This document shows, in pieces, positions 52,102 through 60,158 of a stretch of DNA of 64,000 bases. The notes below the pieces were generated by a model, which made no database searches, was not told the DNA's origin, and saw only the letters and a list, made by a program, of their open reading frames with translations. Within the stretch, counting starts at the first letter, position 1. Each line of letters opens with the position of its first letter. The DNA is taken from NCBI GenBank assembly GCA_964631595.1, contig CAZVXL010000001.1:62001-126000 (forward strand). The letters are read 5' to 3'. Source of the DNA: UMGS1312 sp964631595. Its GTDB lineage: Bacteria; Bacillota; Clostridia; Oscillospirales; CAG-272. Both the position numbers and the translations under genes were made by a program.

Positions 52102-53313
52102 TCACGCCGCAACGGCAAGTGCCGAACCCGTAAACAGAGTCAGGCAATACACAAACGCCATGCTTATTGCAAAGGCAAAGGCGGTGAGCATTGAGATCAC
52201 GCTTCCGATATCCTCAAGAAGTCCCGCCTCTCCCGTACATCCGAGCACATCTGCGGCGCTCTTACAAAGCAGTATGGCAAATCTTCTGAGAAATAAGCCT
52301 ACAAGAGTCGGGGCAAGCAGAAGCACTATTATAACTATGACCACAGCGCCGCCCGCCGATTTCAGCGCTCCGAGGCTTCCGCCGATAGCACCGAGAGAGT
52401 CGGAAACAGCTCCGCCGATTATCGGCACTACGCTTCCGAGCACAAGCTTTATGCTTCTTATGCCGAGCGAATCCGCGCTCTGGGCAACCGAATTTTGCAA
52501 GCCGAGCACAAACGAGAAAAGGGTGACGGATACCGTGATGATGCCCATTGTCAGTCCTCGGAACGCCGATGTGACCGGTCTTATCCCGATATCGGGAAAC
52601 ATGGCGGATGCGATACCGAGTATCAGGCATATCCTCACCGACGGAAGAAGTATATATGCAAACAGACTTTGGCAGAGTGATACCAGTGCAAGTATTCCTC
52701 CGCTTTGAACTGCCGCCGTTCCGGCGTTACCCGTTGACACATAGACTGCTCCCAAAAGCGGCGCCATGCCGTTCATCAGTCCGCATATCAGCCCCTTGAA
52801 GCTCTCAATCTCGGAAAGCGGAACAAGCCTTGCAGAGAAGATAGCGGATATAATGCCGACGTTTATAACAAGCTCATAAATGCGGTGTACTCCCGCCGTG
52901 CCGAAGCCTCTTGCAACTGCGCGGAGCAGTGATGAGAGTATGAGTATTCCGATAATGACCGCTGTGCTCCTAAGCAGAGGTGAGAGCTGTCCGAGAAGTA
53001 TTTCCGCAAGGCTCTGCCATATGTATGAAAAATCGGTTATCTTCTCCGCCCCCGCAGCTATATCCTCGATATCCCCGTCAAGCATCTCCTCGGGAAGTCT
53101 ATCTCTTATCTCACTCGGCAGGGAGTCGAAAAAATCCGAGTACTCCTGCCTCTGTACCTCGTCTGTACTCTCTTTTTCCTTTGGAATGAAGTAGTATTCG
53201 AAAAAGCCACCGTCATTTTGCGCCGAGCACGGGATCGCAAGCATCACTGCCGTCACGACACCAAGCAACAGTATGCGGATCGGACTTTTTATATTCACAG
53301 CATATTTGTGCAT
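52102..53313 (-). CDS. spoIIIAE: Stage III sporulation protein AE
   Basis: A 403-residue polytopic protein with an N-terminal signal-like segment (ILLLGVVTAVMLAIPCSA), a hydrophilic stretch of about 75 residues, and seven or eight transmembrane helices (for example STAVIIGILILSSLLRAVAR; SVRICLILGIASAMFPDIGI; RGLTMGIITVSVTLFSFVLG). The VLGSVVPIIGGAVSDSLGAI segment is typical. It belongs to the mother-cell side channel complex and overlaps spoIIIAD by 19 bases. Confidence 0.92.
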   Translation of the reverse strand: MHKYAVNIKSPIRILLLGVVTAVMLAIPCSAQNDGGFFEYYFIPKEKESTDEVQRQEYSDFFDSLPSEIRDRLPEEMLDGDIEDIAAGAEKITDFSYIWQSLAEILLGQLSPLLRSTAVIIGILILSSLLRAVARGFGTAGVHRIYELVINVGIISAIFSARLVPLSEIESFKGLICGLMNGMAPLLGAVYVSTGNAGTAAVQSGGILALVSLCQSLFAYILLPSVRICLILGIASAMFPDIGIRPVTSAFRGLTMGIITVSVTLFSFVLGLQNSVAQSADSLGIRSIKLVLGSVVPIIGGAVSDSLGAIGGSLGALKSAGGAVVIVIIVLLLAPTLVGLFLRRFAILLCKSAADVLGCTGEAGLLEDIGSVISMLTAFAFAISMAFVYCLTLFTGSALAVAA

Positions 53314-53669
53314 ATCTCCACCATTTGCCTCAAAAGCGGAAAGCTTATAACAAGGATCTCGGCTTTTCCCGCAAGCTCGACTCCTGCGGCAAGACTTGTC
53401 TCATTCGTGTCTCTGCACAGTGCGGCTGACAGCTCCGTAACATATGCGATCCCGAGTGCCTTCAGAAGTGCCTGTACCGTAACGGACATCCCATCCCCGA
53501 GAAGGCGCACGTATTCGATCATCGGTGCAATATTTGCCACGGCAAATCCGACCGAGATCACTGTGCCCGTTATTCCTATGAGATATCCGAGCCCGTTATC
53601 CCTTCCCTTTATAAGAGTTGAAAGAAGCGCCGCCACGGCAAGTGCCGCACATACCCTTACAGCCTCCAT
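53295..53669 (-). CDS. spoIIIAD: Stage III sporulation protein AD
   Basis: A 124-residue membrane protein with four hydrophobic segments: ALAVAALLSTLIKGRDNGLG, IGITGTVISVGFAVANIAPM, LLKALGIAYVTELSAALC and AGKAEILVISFPLLRQMVEI. ALGIAYVTELSAALCRD is the family signature. It starts one base into the spoIIIAC stop (shared base) and overlaps spoIIIAE. Confidence 0.92.
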   Translation of the reverse strand: MEAVRVCAALAVAALLSTLIKGRDNGLGYLIGITGTVISVGFAVANIAPMIEYVRLLGDGMSVTVQALLKALGIAYVTELSAALCRDTNETSLAAGVELAGKAEILVISFPLLRQMVEICTNML

Positions 53670-53863
53670 TATATTCCGAACACGCTTGTGATCTTATCGA
53701 ACAGCTTGCCGACTTCGTCCGTGAGCAGCAGCAGTACGAGCACTATTCCCGCAAGCGATACGAGCATCGACTGCTCATCTCTGCCGGCTCTTGAAAGCAC
53801 CTGACAGGCGACCGCGACCATAAAGCCTATTCCGACGACCTTCAATATAAGTCCAACATCCAT
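53669..53863 (-). CDS. spoIIIAC: Stage III sporulation protein AC
   Basis: A 64-residue protein of two transmembrane helices: LILKVVGIGFMVAVACQVL and MLVSLAGIVLVLLLLTDEVG with the intervening RAGRDEQ, then a short tail. The RAGRDEQSM turn is nearly invariant in SpoIIIAC. Its stop shares a base with the spoIIIAD start. Confidence 0.92.
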   Translation of the reverse strand: MDVGLILKVVGIGFMVAVACQVLSRAGRDEQSMLVSLAGIVLVLLLLTDEVGKLFDKITSVFGI

Positions 53864-53878
53864 ACTGTCTTCACGCCC

Positions 53879-54352
53879 TTATATTAGCATTATAACCGCC
53901 GATACTCCCGCAAGAAACGAGATAGTCTTGTACACACGCTGTTTATCGGGCAATTCACGGCGAAGCTTTTCCTCTATGCTTTTAAGTCTTTTATCCGTAT
54001 ATGTGCAAAGCCGCACCATATCCTCGGCATTTCCGTTCCCTATCCTGTCCCCGAAGGCTCTTATTATCTCCTTTTCCTCCTCGCCTCGAAGAAGCCCCGA
54101 GTTCAACGCCGCCTCATACACTCCGGTGTCAAGTCTTTCGGTAAAGGAGCATTTTTGCAGGTATCTGTCCGACACAAGTGCGTATATCTCATCAAGAGGA
54201 GTTTTATAGAGCTCTATATTGATCGACACAAGCTCCACAAAGCCCGACAGGGCACAGACCGCGCGAAGCCTCTCTCTCATACCCTCACACATTAGATAGC
54301 CTGCCCCCGCCGATGCGGCGATAACGATAGCTGCTCCTATTATTTTAAGCAC
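53879..54352 (-). CDS. spoIIIAB: Stage III sporulation protein AB
   Basis: A 157-residue protein with an N-terminal transmembrane helix (IIGAAIVIAASAGAGYLMC), a cytoplasmic helical domain resembling T2SS/T4P GspF (ELVSINIELYKTPLDEIYAL) and a C-terminal helix (ISFLAGVSAVIMLI). The start is GTG 54352, with GGAGG seven bases upstream. The longer frame to 54400 overlaps spoIIIAA and has no such signal. Confidence 0.9.
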   Translation of the reverse strand: MLKIIGAAIVIAASAGAGYLMCEGMRERLRAVCALSGFVELVSINIELYKTPLDEIYALVSDRYLQKCSFTERLDTGVYEAALNSGLLRGEEEKEIIRAFGDRIGNGNAEDMVRLCTYTDKRLKSIEEKLRRELPDKQRVYKTISFLAGVSAVIMLI

Positions 54353-54363
54353 TCTCCTACCTC

Positions 54364-55275
54364 CTATCTTTTTACGCTCACCGATGCTCCTTCTTTGCAT
54401 CTGTATATATCGTATCTGTATCCGCCGAGAGTTTGTCCCAAAAGGCCGACGTAGGCGCCGAACGTCTCCGATGCCATGAGGGGTCTGAGATGAGCTTGGC
54501 GGAAAAGCTCCGCTCTCGAGCCTGCGTGAGCAGATGCCGCGACAGGTATCCCCGCCTCCGCCGCCTCAAGTATCGCGGCGGTGTCCTCGGGCGTGGCTAT
54601 CTCATCGCACACGATGATCTGCGGCGACATCGTCCTCTTAGCGATCTCGATCCCCTTTGCGCGCGGATACCCGTCAAGTATATCGACAAGCCCCGTTTTC
54701 TCTATCCCCACTCCTATCTCATGCCTTGTATCTATGACCGCGACGCGCAGAGGAGCGCCTCCGCTGCCGAGTCTTACCGAGAGCTCGCGCAGAACGGTGG
54801 TCTTCCCCACCCCCGGTACCGACCATACGATAATTCCCTTTGTGAAATTCGTTTCACGAAGCAGCTCATATGCCACGTCTCCCGCGCCCGCTATCCGTCT
54901 CGGTATCCGAATACAAATCGCGGCGGCGCCCGCAACGGACATCACCTCGCCGTTCTCAAGCACAGCCCGTCCGCACACGCCGGCGCGTATCCCCTCGGGA
55001 GTTGTAATAAATCCCTCGCGCAGTGTGTCCGTACACGAATACAGAGAGTTTCTGCACAGCCTCATGAAGGTGTCGCTACATTCCTTATCGGACACGAAGG
55101 TCTTGCATACAACGTTCTCTCCCATCACCGTCACCGACAGAGGGCCGCCGCTCCTGAGGCGTATCTCATTGATCATGCCGCCATACAGCGCCGCGTATTT
55201 TCTCACCTCGTCGGACAGCCTGTCTGGCAAATAAGAGAGAGCCGCCCTCTCTTGCCCCGTAATAACATTACTCAC
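54364..55275 (-). CDS. spoIIIAA: Stage III sporulation protein AA (AAA-type ATPase)
   Basis: A 303-residue secretion-type ATPase of the spoIIIA channel. It has the N-terminal INEIRLRSGGPLSVTVMG, GFITTPEGIRAGVCGRAV, the P-loop WSVPGVGKTTVLREL near 155 and the Walker B region MSPQIIVCDEIATPEDTAAI. The P-loop lacks the usual first glycine (serine in the GxxxxGKT pattern), a substitution to note. It is the first gene of the operon and has a sigma-E-like promoter at 55314-55342. Confidence 0.93.
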   Translation of the reverse strand: MSNVITGQERAALSYLPDRLSDEVRKYAALYGGMINEIRLRSGGPLSVTVMGENVVCKTFVSDKECSDTFMRLCRNSLYSCTDTLREGFITTPEGIRAGVCGRAVLENGEVMSVAGAAAICIRIPRRIAGAGDVAYELLRETNFTKGIIVWSVPGVGKTTVLRELSVRLGSGGAPLRVAVIDTRHEIGVGIEKTGLVDILDGYPRAKGIEIAKRTMSPQIIVCDEIATPEDTAAILEAAEAGIPVAASAHAGSRAELFRQAHLRPLMASETFGAYVGLLGQTLGGYRYDIYRCKEGASVSVKR

Positions 55276-55313
55276 GCTTTATTCATGCCCCCGTGATCCT
55301 CATCTCTGTCATA

Positions 55314-55342
55314 TTTATATGGGACAAGACCTCCGTTTATGA
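55314..55342 (-). promoter_or_regulatory. Candidate sigma-E promoter of spoIIIA
   Basis: Minus-strand TCATAAA (55342-55336), 14-base spacer, CATATAAA (55321-55314). Both boxes resemble the sigma-E consensus (about KMATATT and CATAYAMT). The promoter lies 39 bases before spoIIIAA and fits mother-cell expression. Confidence 0.5.
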
Positions 55343-55349
55343 ATAAAAA

Positions 55350-55383
55350 AGTGATATACCTCATTTTCACAAGGTATATCACT
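55350..55383 (-). terminator. Terminator of dxs
   Basis: Perfect 12-bp stem (AGTGATATACCT and AGGTATATCACT) with a ten-base loop, followed on the minus strand by six T. It lies six bases after the dxs stop. Confidence 0.85.
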
Positions 55384-55388
55384 GTCTG

Positions 55389-57242
55389 TTATCTGTCATT
55401 GCCGAGAAGCTCACTCAGCTCCGCCGCCGTCTGATCTGCGGTAAATCCGCAGTATTTCATCAGCTCATCCGTGCTCCCGTGCTCCAAAAAGCCCTCAATA
55501 GCCTTGACGGAGATCCTTGCATCTGCACGGAGTGCCGCGACGAGCTTCTGTCCGACACCGCCCTCGACATAGCCCTCATCAAGGATATATACCGCTCTGC
55601 ACGGTGTGATGAGCTTTTCTATTTCCGAGGTACTCAGCGGGAATATCTTCAAAAGTCTTATCACCGCAACGCCGTACCTATCCGAAAGAAGCTCTGCGGC
55701 ATTGAGTGCGACCTCCGTCAGCCTGCCGTAGGTTATTATCACAGCATCGGCAGAGTGTATATTCGGCGTATACAGGATATCCGCCTCGCCGCATGACTGC
55801 ATCGGCGGAAGCGACGTAAGCTCAGCTCCCTTGGGATACCTGATAATGTCGATACCGCGCTCCCTCTGAAGAGAAGCTTCAAGCAGTGCTCTCAGCTCAT
55901 CATACGTTGCGGGTGAATATATACTCGTGTTGGGAATAGCGGAAAAGAGCGAATAATCGAATATTCCCTGATGGGTGATGCCGTCTCCCGACACGATTCC
56001 GCATCTATCAAGCACAAGTGTCAGCGGTAGGTCTTGCAGAGAAACGTCGTGGATGATCTGATCGTACACGCGCTGGGAAAAGGTGGAGTAGAGTGCCACC
56101 ACAGGCTTCATTCCCGAGACGGAGAGTCCCGATGCAAAGGTTATCGCGTGCTCCTCCGCGATACCCACATCGAAAAACCTCGTCGGATATTCCTCGGCAA
56201 AACGGGAAAGCCCCGTGCCGTCGCGCATGGCGGCGGTTATGGCGCAGAGCCTCGGCTCATTTTTCGCAATATCGCAAAGTGCATCTCCCATGACAGATGA
56301 GAAGGACTCCGTTGTGGCATCCGGCTCAATTCCGTATATTGCATCGAAGTGCCCCACGCCGTGATATCTGTCGGGCTTTTCCTCGGCGGGCTGATAGCCG
56401 TAGCCCTTTTTGGTTCGCATATGGACAACGCAGCACCGATGCTTCTGCTTTGCCTCCTCAAAAACGCGGCACAGCTTTTCAATATCGTGACCGTCCACAG
56501 GTCCGACGTATATTAGTCCGAGATCCTCAAACAGAGTATCCTTGACAAACATTCGCTTCAGAGCATCCTTGATAAGCTTGAGAGCCTTTGCTATCTGCCC
56601 ACCGATGACCGGTATTCCCGAGAGGTATTTCTCGAATTTTCTCTTAAAGGTAAAATATCCGCTGCTGGTTCTAAGCCTCGTCAGATACTTATGGAGTCCG
56701 CCGACATTATGTGATATGGACATTTCGTTATCGTTGAGCACGATAACGAGATCAAGCTCCTTATCGGCGCAGTTATTGAGCGCCTCGTAGATCATTCCGT
56801 TCGTCAGGGAACCGTCACCGACGACGGCGACGGTGTAGCGGCCGTTTCCGTTAAGCTTATTTGCGGTCGCAATACCGAGAGCTGCGGATATCGACATACC
56901 GGAATGACCGACATTCAAAATATCGTGCGGGCTCTCGCTCCTGCGCGGAAATCCCGATATACCGCCGAAGCACCGCAGTGTCTCGAACTCCCCGTATCTT
57001 CCGGTAAGGAGCTTATGTGCATAGCACTGGTGTCCCACATCGAATATTATTTTATCGCTCGGAGAATCGAAGACCTTATGAAGCGCTATACTTGCTTCGA
57101 CCATGCCGAGATTTGACGCAAGATGACCTCCGTTTTTCGACACGGTCTCAATTACGGTTTTACGTATCTCGGCCGCAAGAGAGGTCAGCTCGGGATAGCC
57201 GAGCTTCTTTATATCCGATGGGCTTTTTATATTTTCAAGCAT
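55389..57242 (-). CDS. dxs: 1-deoxy-D-xylulose-5-phosphate synthase
   Basis: Thiamin-dependent enzyme that starts the MEP isoprenoid pathway from pyruvate and glyceraldehyde 3-phosphate. The 617 residues have GGHLASNLGMVEASIALH, DVGHQCYAHKLLTGR, SPHDILNVGHSGMSISAALG, the TPP motif VVGDGSLTNGM near 145, YVGPVDGHD, the pyrimidine domain FFDVGIAEEHAITFASGL near 345 and SGDGITHQGIFDYS. In many relatives dxs follows ispA, but here it stands alone before spoIIIA and 48 kb from ispA. Confidence 0.96.
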   Translation of the reverse strand: MLENIKSPSDIKKLGYPELTSLAAEIRKTVIETVSKNGGHLASNLGMVEASIALHKVFDSPSDKIIFDVGHQCYAHKLLTGRYGEFETLRCFGGISGFPRRSESPHDILNVGHSGMSISAALGIATANKLNGNGRYTVAVVGDGSLTNGMIYEALNNCADKELDLVIVLNDNEMSISHNVGGLHKYLTRLRTSSGYFTFKRKFEKYLSGIPVIGGQIAKALKLIKDALKRMFVKDTLFEDLGLIYVGPVDGHDIEKLCRVFEEAKQKHRCCVVHMRTKKGYGYQPAEEKPDRYHGVGHFDAIYGIEPDATTESFSSVMGDALCDIAKNEPRLCAITAAMRDGTGLSRFAEEYPTRFFDVGIAEEHAITFASGLSVSGMKPVVALYSTFSQRVYDQIIHDVSLQDLPLTLVLDRCGIVSGDGITHQGIFDYSLFSAIPNTSIYSPATYDELRALLEASLQRERGIDIIRYPKGAELTSLPPMQSCGEADILYTPNIHSADAVIITYGRLTEVALNAAELLSDRYGVAVIRLLKIFPLSTSEIEKLITPCRAVYILDEGYVEGGVGQKLVAALRADARISVKAIEGFLEHGSTDELMKYCGFTADQTAAELSELLGNDR

Positions 57243-57292
57243 TTATTCGATCCTTTTATTCTTTATGACAAGCATTTCGGTATTTACGGTAT

Positions 57293-57375
57293 AAAAAAAT
57301 CCGCCAAAACCGTAACAGCCTTTAAGCGGATCCTCGGCGGAACATCCGGACTGATATCCAAGGTACACCGCCGAG
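57293..57375 (-). other. Two stem-loops in the 299-base gap between dxs and tRNA-Ala
   Basis: Minus strand, in transcript order: CTCGGCGG...CCGCCGAG (57375-57368 with 57340-57333), then ATCCGC...GCGGAT (57331-57326 with 57304-57299) followed by six or seven T. The second resembles an intrinsic terminator with a long loop (21 bases). A short open frame through this region, in frame up to TAA at 57245-57243, has no supported start. No known riboswitch pattern was recognised. Confidence 0.4.
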
Positions 57376-57416
57376 ACGTATTTGCCCCGCAAACCCGTGG
57401 ACTTTCCTTTATCACA

Positions 57417-57449
57417 AAAACAGCCCCCACAAAAAGCGGGAGCTGTCTT
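57417..57449 (-). terminator. Terminator after tRNA-Ala
   Basis: Minus-strand stem ACAGCTCCC with GGGGGCTGT (one G-T wobble), nine-base loop, then TTTT. It lies about 93 bases after the tRNA. Confidence 0.65.
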
Positions 57450-57541
57450 TCGGTGAAGGTAGGACAGACAAAGCCAAAAGCACTGATGCAAAGCAATAAA
57501 TGCACCCGTTCTTCGGAATCCGGCTGTCGCGCCTTCCGGTC

Positions 57542-57617
<76 letters not shown>

Positions 57618-57642
57618 ATATCATTCCCGATATGACATCGCT

Positions 57643-57671
57643 ATTATATCAAATAAAAATACATTTGTCAA
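57643..57671 (-). promoter_or_regulatory. Full-consensus sigma-A promoter of tRNA-Ala
   Basis: Minus-strand TTGACA (57671-57666), 17-base spacer, TATAAT (57648-57643), about 25 bases before the tRNA. Confidence 0.88.
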
Positions 57672-57689
57672 TACATTTCACAAAAAACA

Positions 57690-57711
57690 GCGGAGCCCAC
57701 TTGGGCTCCGC
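57690..57711 (-). terminator. Terminator after serA
   Basis: Nine-bp stem (GCGGAGCCC and GGGCTCCGC) with a four-base loop, followed after two bases on the minus strand by TTTTTT. It closes the serC-serA unit just before the tRNA promoter. Confidence 0.8.
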
Positions 57712-57731
57712 CGTCATTTCATGAATTAAGC

Positions 57732-58886
57732 TCAGATATCAAATACTCTGATAACACCGTCAACAGCGTTGATCTTTGATATATTATCTGCGGCTATGGG
57801 AGAATTTGTGTCGATAAGCATACAAGCGTAATCGCCCTTGGAGCGGTTAGCCATATTCTCAATATTGATGCCCTCGGCGGAGATAACGCCGGTTACGGTG
57901 CTGATCATATTGGGAATGTTCTTATGGAGCACGACAAGTCTGTGCTTACCGCTGCGGGGCATTTGAACGGACGGATAGTTTACGCTGTTCGTAATATTTC
58001 CGTTTTCGATGAAATCTATAAGCTCATGCGCCGCCATTACCGCACAGTTATCCTCGGACTCTGCTGTGGATGCTCCGAGATGAGGAATGGTAACGATACC
58101 GTTGAAGTTTATGGTCTCCTCGGTGGGGAAATCCGTTACGTAACGGGTGACCTTACCCTCGGTGATCGCCGCCTTGATATCCTCGGCACAAACGAGATCG
58201 GCACGGGACAGGTTGATGATCCTTACGCCGTCCTTCATCATGGCAAGCGAATCCTTGCAGATCATGTTTTTGGTCTCGGGAGTTGCGGGAACATGAAGCG
58301 TGATGAAATCACTGCTCCTGAATATCTCGTCATAGGATGCCGCCTTGGTTATATGGTGGGAAAGTCTCCATGCGCCGTCGATTGTGATATAGGGATCGTA
58401 TCCTATGACCTTCATTCCGAGAGCGGATGCCGCATTTGCGACCATTCCGCCGATAGCGCCGAGTCCGACTACACCGAGAGTCTTTCCGCGAAGCTCGGAG
58501 CCCGCAAAGGAGGATTTACCCTTTTCCACGGACTTTGCGACATTCTCTGTAAGAGAATTTGCGAATGCAACGCCGCCGATAATATCTCTTGCGGCAAGAA
58601 GAAGTGCGGCTACCGCAAGCTCCTTAACGCCGTTTGCATTGGCACCGGGGGTATTAAATACCACAATACCCTGCTCCGCACATCTGTCAGTGGGGATATT
58701 GTTTACGCCGGCTCCGCAGCGTGCGATAGCGCGAAGCTTAGCGCCGAACTCCATATCGTGCATGGCGGCGGAACGCACCATTATCGCATCGGGATCCTCG
58801 AAATCCGCACCTGCGGCGTACTTTTCGGTATCAAACTCATCAATACCGACACTTGCGATCTTATTAAGCAATTTTATATTATACAT
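57732..58886 (-). CDS. serA: D-3-phosphoglycerate dehydrogenase
   Basis: NAD-dependent first enzyme of serine synthesis, 384 residues. Visible parts are the N-terminal domain (LKAIARCGAGVNNIP type, here LRAIARCGAGVNNIP), LAVAALLLAARDI, the nucleotide fold LGVVGLGAIGGMVANAASAL, catalytic R and H regions (INLSRADLV, TIPHLGASTAESEDNCAVMA) and a C-terminal ACT domain beginning VLHKNIPNMISTVT. I take ATG 58886, with AAAGGA nine bases upstream; the frame extends to 58928 without a signal. It follows serC by 19 bases. Confidence 0.95.
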   Translation of the reverse strand: MYNIKLLNKIASVGIDEFDTEKYAAGADFEDPDAIMVRSAAMHDMEFGAKLRAIARCGAGVNNIPTDRCAEQGIVVFNTPGANANGVKELAVAALLLAARDIIGGVAFANSLTENVAKSVEKGKSSFAGSELRGKTLGVVGLGAIGGMVANAASALGMKVIGYDPYITIDGAWRLSHHITKAASYDEIFRSSDFITLHVPATPETKNMICKDSLAMMKDGVRIINLSRADLVCAEDIKAAITEGKVTRYVTDFPTEETINFNGIVTIPHLGASTAESEDNCAVMAAHELIDFIENGNITNSVNYPSVQMPRSGKHRLVVLHKNIPNMISTVTGVISAEGINIENMANRSKGDYACMLIDTNSPIAADNISKINAVDGVIRVFDI

Positions 58887-58905
58887 AACGGTATATCCTT
58901 TATAA

Positions 58906-59991
58906 TTATTTGGGATTGTTTTCCGCAAAGGTCTTCATAAACTCGACCAGTGCCACAACACCCTCATAGGGCATTGCATTGTAGATAGAGGCTCTCATTC
59001 CGCCGACCGAGCGGTGTCCCTTCAAATTGACAAGTCCCGCCTTTGACGCCTCGGATGCGAACTTCTTATCAAGGTCGGCATCACCTGTAACAAACGTGAC
59101 GTTCATCATGGAGCGGCTCGACTTCTCGACAGGTGCGATATAGTACGACTGGCTGTCAAGATAATCGTAGAGGTATGCCGCCTTCTTTTCGTTCATCTTC
59201 TTCATCTCGTCAAGTCCGCCGAGACCGAGTATCCACTCGTACACAAGCTTTGCAATGTAGATGCAGTAGCAGGGGGGAGTGTTGTACATGGATCCGTTCT
59301 CCGCCATGAGCGAATAGTCGAGCATTGCGGGAGTGGTGGGTCTTGCATTGCCGATGAGATCCTCGCGGATGATGACAACGGTCAGTCCTGCGGGAGCCAT
59401 ATTCTTCTGTGCACCGGCATAGATCATACCGAACTTCGAAACATCTACGGGCTCGGAGATGATGCAGGATGACATATCGGCAACCAAGGGAATATCACCG
59501 GTATCGGGGATATAATTGTACTTGGTTCCGTATATGGTATTATTGTAGCAAATGTGGACGTAATCCGCATCCTCACGGAAGCTGCTTCTCGTTGTCTGCG
59601 GGATCTTTGAGAAATTATCGTCCTTGGAGGAAGCGGCGGCAACAACATCGCCGTACTTCTGTGCCTCCTTGTACGCCTTTGTGGAGAACTGTCCGGAAAG
59701 AATGTAATCGGCCTTGCCGTTCTTATTCATGAGATTCAAGGGAACGGCGGCAAACTGAGTAGAGGCACCTCCCTGAAGGAACAGAACCTTATAGTTATCG
59801 GGAATATTCATCAGAGTACGAAGCTTTGCCTCCGCCTCCTTGATGATAGCATCATAAACGGGTGAGCGGTGACTCATCTCCATTACCGACATTCCCGAGT
59901 CCTTGTAGTTTAACATTTCCCCTGCCGCTGTCTCAAGTACAGACACGGGAAGCATCGAAGGACCTGCTGAAAAATTAAATACTCTATTCAT
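58906..59991 (-). CDS. serC: Phosphoserine aminotransferase
   Basis: PLP enzyme that makes phosphoserine from 3-phosphohydroxypyruvate, 361 residues. Landmarks are VFNFSAGPSMLPVSVLE, MEMSHRSP, LFLQGGASTQFAAVPLNL, the PLP lysine in YAGAQKNMAPAGLTVVI near 195, and GHRSVGGMRASIYNAMP at the end. ATG 59991 is chosen because AAAGG precedes it by seven bases. First gene of the serC-serA unit; serB is not next to it. Confidence 0.95.
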   Translation of the reverse strand: MNRVFNFSAGPSMLPVSVLETAAGEMLNYKDSGMSVMEMSHRSPVYDAIIKEAEAKLRTLMNIPDNYKVLFLQGGASTQFAAVPLNLMNKNGKADYILSGQFSTKAYKEAQKYGDVVAAASSKDDNFSKIPQTTRSSFREDADYVHICYNNTIYGTKYNYIPDTGDIPLVADMSSCIISEPVDVSKFGMIYAGAQKNMAPAGLTVVIIREDLIGNARPTTPAMLDYSLMAENGSMYNTPPCYCIYIAKLVYEWILGLGGLDEMKKMNEKKAAYLYDYLDSQSYYIAPVEKSSRSMMNVTFVTGDADLDKKFASEASKAGLVNLKGHRSVGGMRASIYNAMPYEGVVALVEFMKTFAENNPK

Positions 59992-60004
59992 AGCCTCGCC
60001 TTTC

Positions 60005-60020
60005 CTTGACATAAGTCAAG
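60005..60020 (-). promoter_or_regulatory. Inverted repeat in the serC leader (candidate operator)
   Basis: CTTGAC (60005-60010) and GTCAAG (60015-60020) form a six-bp perfect inverted repeat with four bases between. It lies between the start site and the serC ribosome-binding site. Confidence 0.45.
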
Positions 60021-60040
60021 CCAATAAATTTTATACTTAT

Positions 60041-60069
60041 ATTATATAACTTTAATTTTGATATGTCAA
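60041..60069 (-). promoter_or_regulatory. Full-consensus sigma-A promoter of serC-serA
   Basis: Minus-strand TTGACA (60069-60064), 17-base spacer, TATAAT (60046-60041). Confidence 0.87.
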
Positions 60070-60090
60070 TAATTATTTACTTCTTAGCTA

Positions 60091-60119
60091 TTGGAATAAT
60101 CGGAAAAATGTTGTATAAT
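60091..60119 (+). promoter_or_regulatory. Sigma-A promoter of the YdcF/SanA-like gene
   Basis: TTGGAA (60091-60096), 17-base spacer, TATAAT (60114-60119). It is divergent from the serC promoter in a short AT-rich gap. Confidence 0.7.
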
Positions 60120-60158
60120 GAAAAAGTAGGGCAAATATCTTTTCGGGAGGTCGAAGCT

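Noticed and set aside
57395..57410. GGAAAGTCC on the minus strand, resembling the RNase P RNA P4 element
   Set aside because: The rest of RNase P RNA (about 350 nt with ACAGNAA and the 3' P4 partner) is not present. The region is too short.
57924..58940. 338-codon plus-strand open frame
   Set aside because: It is antisense to serA over most of its length and is unlike any domain; a by-product of codon bias.
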